Positions 4,954-6,618 of a stretch of 6,618 nt of DNA are shown piece after piece (position 1 is the first letter of the stretch; every line of letters begins with the position of its first letter). The DNA lies in assembly GCA_025462805.1 (NCBI GenBank), contig JAOAPJ010000251.1, positions 1 through 6,618 of the forward strand, written 5' to 3'. Origin of the DNA: Acidobacteriaceae bacterium (GTDB lineage: Bacteria > Acidobacteriota > Terriglobia > Terriglobales > Acidobacteriaceae). The position numbers were made by a program, and so were the translations under genes. Below the pieces are notes generated by a model, which saw nothing but the letters and a program-made list of their open reading frames with translations, was not told where the DNA came from and did not search any database.

Positions 4954-6618
4954 TTACTGGACGGTGACGGTTGCGGTGGTGGCGGCGGTCTGCCCCGCCT
5001 GGTTCTTGATGGTCAGGGTGAGTGTGTAGGTGCCTGCCTTGGTATAGGTGTGGGTAGTTGTCGGAATCCAGCTCGCCCAGGTCCCGTCACCGAAGTTGAT
5101 AGTCCGACCTGAGATCGCGCTTCCACCGCCCTGGCTCTGCGAAGAGTCGACGGTGACGGTCCTGGGCTGAGTTGCCACCGGAGTGACGGTAAGCACGGCT
5201 GTCAGGTTGACCGGAGGCGGAGGCGGAGGCGGAGGCGGGGTGGCTGCCGGTGCTCCGGCAATGGAGAGCGCCACCGTGGAATAGGCGGGGACCGCTAACC
5301 GGGCAGAGTAGCCACCGGCGACCGCGGTGAGCGTCACGGATTCGATGGCGATCTGGCCGTTCGCCTGATTGAGGAGATAGGCAGTTCCCGTTACGCCTGC
5401 AAGTCCAGCGTTGTTGAGAGCCACGGTGACGGCACTGTAGCTGGTCGCGGCGGGATTGATGATGACGACGTTATCCGCTTTGTTTGTGTAGAATGCCGTC
5501 GCGGTGAGGCCGGAGGTGGTGCTGGCCGGCGATACGGAGCGTGCCATGTGGCCGCCGGCCTGCAAGTTGAGATAGTCCGGGGATGCGTACAGCTTGTAAC
5601 TGTAGAACTGCGGGTAAGGCTCCATGGCGGATGCATCGCAGTCCATCGCCGAGTCCCACTTGCCGAGAATGCAGAAGTACTTACCGGCGGAGTTGAAATA
5701 GGACAACTGGCTTGGTACAGCCTTTGCGCCGGTGTAGACCACGTTGAGAAAGTCGGCTACTGCCAGGCTGTTCCACAGTGGGGCATAGGCCGGGTGATTG
5801 CGGCAGCAGTCGAGCGCAAAGGCCCAGTTGTTGTTGTATTCGCTGATGTAGATGGGAGTCGACGCCGGGTTGGGCTGATGGCCGGCGCGCACGGCTGACT
5901 CGATCGACTGGTAGTAGTGGGCGAGGCCCTGGTTAGAGGATTGCGTGTAGCCATAGAGCTGGGCCCAGGTCATTCCGTTCTGGATGTTCTTGAGGCCGGT
6001 GATGTAGAGGTGAAAGCTGACAAAATCGACATTGGGCGCGGCCGAGGGGTTGTTGAGGAGCGTGGACAACCAGGTGGGCGCCAACGAGAGCTGCGAGATG
6101 ACGGGGCCACCGACGCGGATCGTCTGTCCATCGAGGGTAGCCTGGGCGTGCATGGCGGAGCCGGCAGCCGCGAACATCGAGACGTAGGCGTTGAGCCGCG
6201 CTGTGGGATCGGTCACACAGAGCGATGCGGGCAGCTCCGGCTCGTTCCAAACTTCGTAGTCGCGCATCAGCCCGGGGAACTTCTGATCCACGTGAGCCAC
6301 GACGGATGCAGCGAGTTTGCCCCATGCTGCGGGATTCGAAGGCGCACTGCAACCCTGGGAGCCGAGAGACGACGGCGTGTTATAGATCACCGCCATCGGG
6401 TGAAGGCCGGCTGCCCGCATTCTGGTCAGGTTCGAGTCCAGATAACTGTAGTTGGGAGTTGATGTGGCGAAGATCTGCTGCAGGGACACCCAAAACCGGG
6501 TGCGATCCAGTCCCGCGGTGGTCAGCAGGTTGATGGCGGAGGAGTTCTGGACGGTGCTTCCCGTTCCTCCGACGGAGAACAGGCCGGCGGGCACGACAGG
6601 CGTGGTACCGTTGCGACC
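4954..6618 (-). CDS. Secreted clan GH-A glycoside hydrolase (GH39-like) with C-terminal PKD domain; 5' end outside window
   Basis: This enzyme should hydrolyse glycosidic bonds with retention, probably on an extracellular polysaccharide or oligosaccharide; the substrate cannot be told. Numbering from the GTG at 6594, a TIM barrel spans about residues 1-340. YEVWNEPE (113-120) carries the likely acid/base Glu118, VGGP (161-164) and DFVSFHLY (190-197) are typical barrel strands, and IYISEYNNNW (248-257) carries the likely nucleophile Glu252. These motifs and the spacing fit clan GH-A; GH39 is my best guess, and a related GH-A family is possible. A beta-sandwich follows at about 360-447. Then come nine prolines (453-461) and a PKD domain (about 466-546) with NFGDG (500-504) and HTYTKAGTYTLTLTI (515-529). 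Six cysteines fit an exported fold. The frame stays open to the window edge (8 more codons), so GTG 6594 is not the true start; the signal peptide should lie upstream. Confidence 0.88.
   Translation of the reverse strand, partial: GRNGTTPVVPAGLFSVGGTGSTVQNSSAINLLTTAGLDRTRFWVSLQQIFATSTPNYSYLDSNLTRMRAAGLHPMAVIYNTPSSLGSQGCSAPSNPAAWGKLAASVVAHVDQKFPGLMRDYEVWNEPELPASLCVTDPTARLNAYVSMFAAAGSAMHAQATLDGQTIRVGGPVISQLSLAPTWLSTLLNNPSAAPNVDFVSFHLYITGLKNIQNGMTWAQLYGYTQSSNQGLAHYYQSIESAVRAGHQPNPASTPIYISEYNNNWAFALDCCRNHPAYAPLWNSLAVADFLNVVYTGAKAVPSQLSYFNSAGKYFCILGKWDSAMDCDASAMEPYPQFYSYKLYASPDYLNLQAGGHMARSVSPASTTSGLTATAFYTNKADNVVIINPAATSYSAVTVALNNAGLAGVTGTAYLLNQANGQIAIESVTLTAVAGGYSARLAVPAYSTVALSIAGAPAATPPPPPPPPPVNLTAVLTVTPVATQPRTVTVDSSQSQGGGSAISGRTINFGDGTWASWIPTTTHTYTKAGTYTLTLTIKNQAGQTAATTATVTVQ
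5212..5238 (-). repeat. 6-bp tandem repeat coding the proline linker of the glycosidase
   Basis: The coding strand alternates CCG and CCT for nine codons (4.5 copies of CCGCCT). They encode nine consecutive prolines between the catalytic module and the PKD domain. Copy-number change here stays in frame in steps of two prolines, so it would alter linker length without breaking the gene. Confidence 0.85.

Noticed and set aside
5548..5898. Long open frames on the plus strand within 5548-6533
   Set aside because: They are antisense shadows of the GC-rich glycosidase gene, whose motifs and domain order are clear on the minus strand.

Overview
The window most likely comes from an Acidobacteriota genome (Terriglobia / Acidobacteriaceae type). 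This is inferred from two exported proteins whose domain make-up (Ig-like plus jelly-roll; GH-A glycosidase plus PKD) and wording are typical of soil acidobacteria. It also rests on a small protein with the block SGRALEVLGHAIEYL / AIQILMAANR, which I associate with short acidobacterial orphan proteins. No search was run, so the taxonomy is a judgement from pattern.

Layout. Two leftward genes frame the window. At the left, 102-1145 (-) encodes a secreted Ig-like plus concanavalin-like protein, followed by a strong hairpin at 45-72. At the right, 4954-6618 (-) encodes most of a secreted clan GH-A glycosidase. It has a proline-rich linker and a C-terminal PKD domain, its 5' end lies beyond the window, and a GC hairpin with a T-run (4857-4896) terminates it. 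Both products should act outside the cytoplasm, plausibly on polysaccharides.

The 3.8 kb between them (1146-4953) is unusually poor in intact genes. From left to right it holds: a cluster of four small stem-loops (1268-1372); a 10-bp tandem repeat (1834-1872); a small frameshifted gene (1891-2090, +) with a good ribosome binding site and its own terminator (2111-2147); an intact 140-aa orphan (2321-2743, -) with an extended -10 promoter; a doubtful ORF with an ideal Shine-Dalgarno sequence (2953-3399, +); a second broken small gene (3580-3834, +) that shares the AIQxLMAANR block with the 140-aa orphan; and an unrecognised but coding-like 175-aa ORF (4230-4757, +), convergent with the glycosidase.

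The main discovery here is that the apparently empty region contains two decayed small genes, each of which can be rebuilt by very few indels. One needs a single base at a GGG run. The other needs a single base near a CCCC run plus removal of 10 bp flanked by ACGCCG repeats. Together with the 140-aa orphan, they suggest an accessory region of small-protein genes in different states of decay. I see no known mobile element, tRNA, rRNA or CRISPR array.
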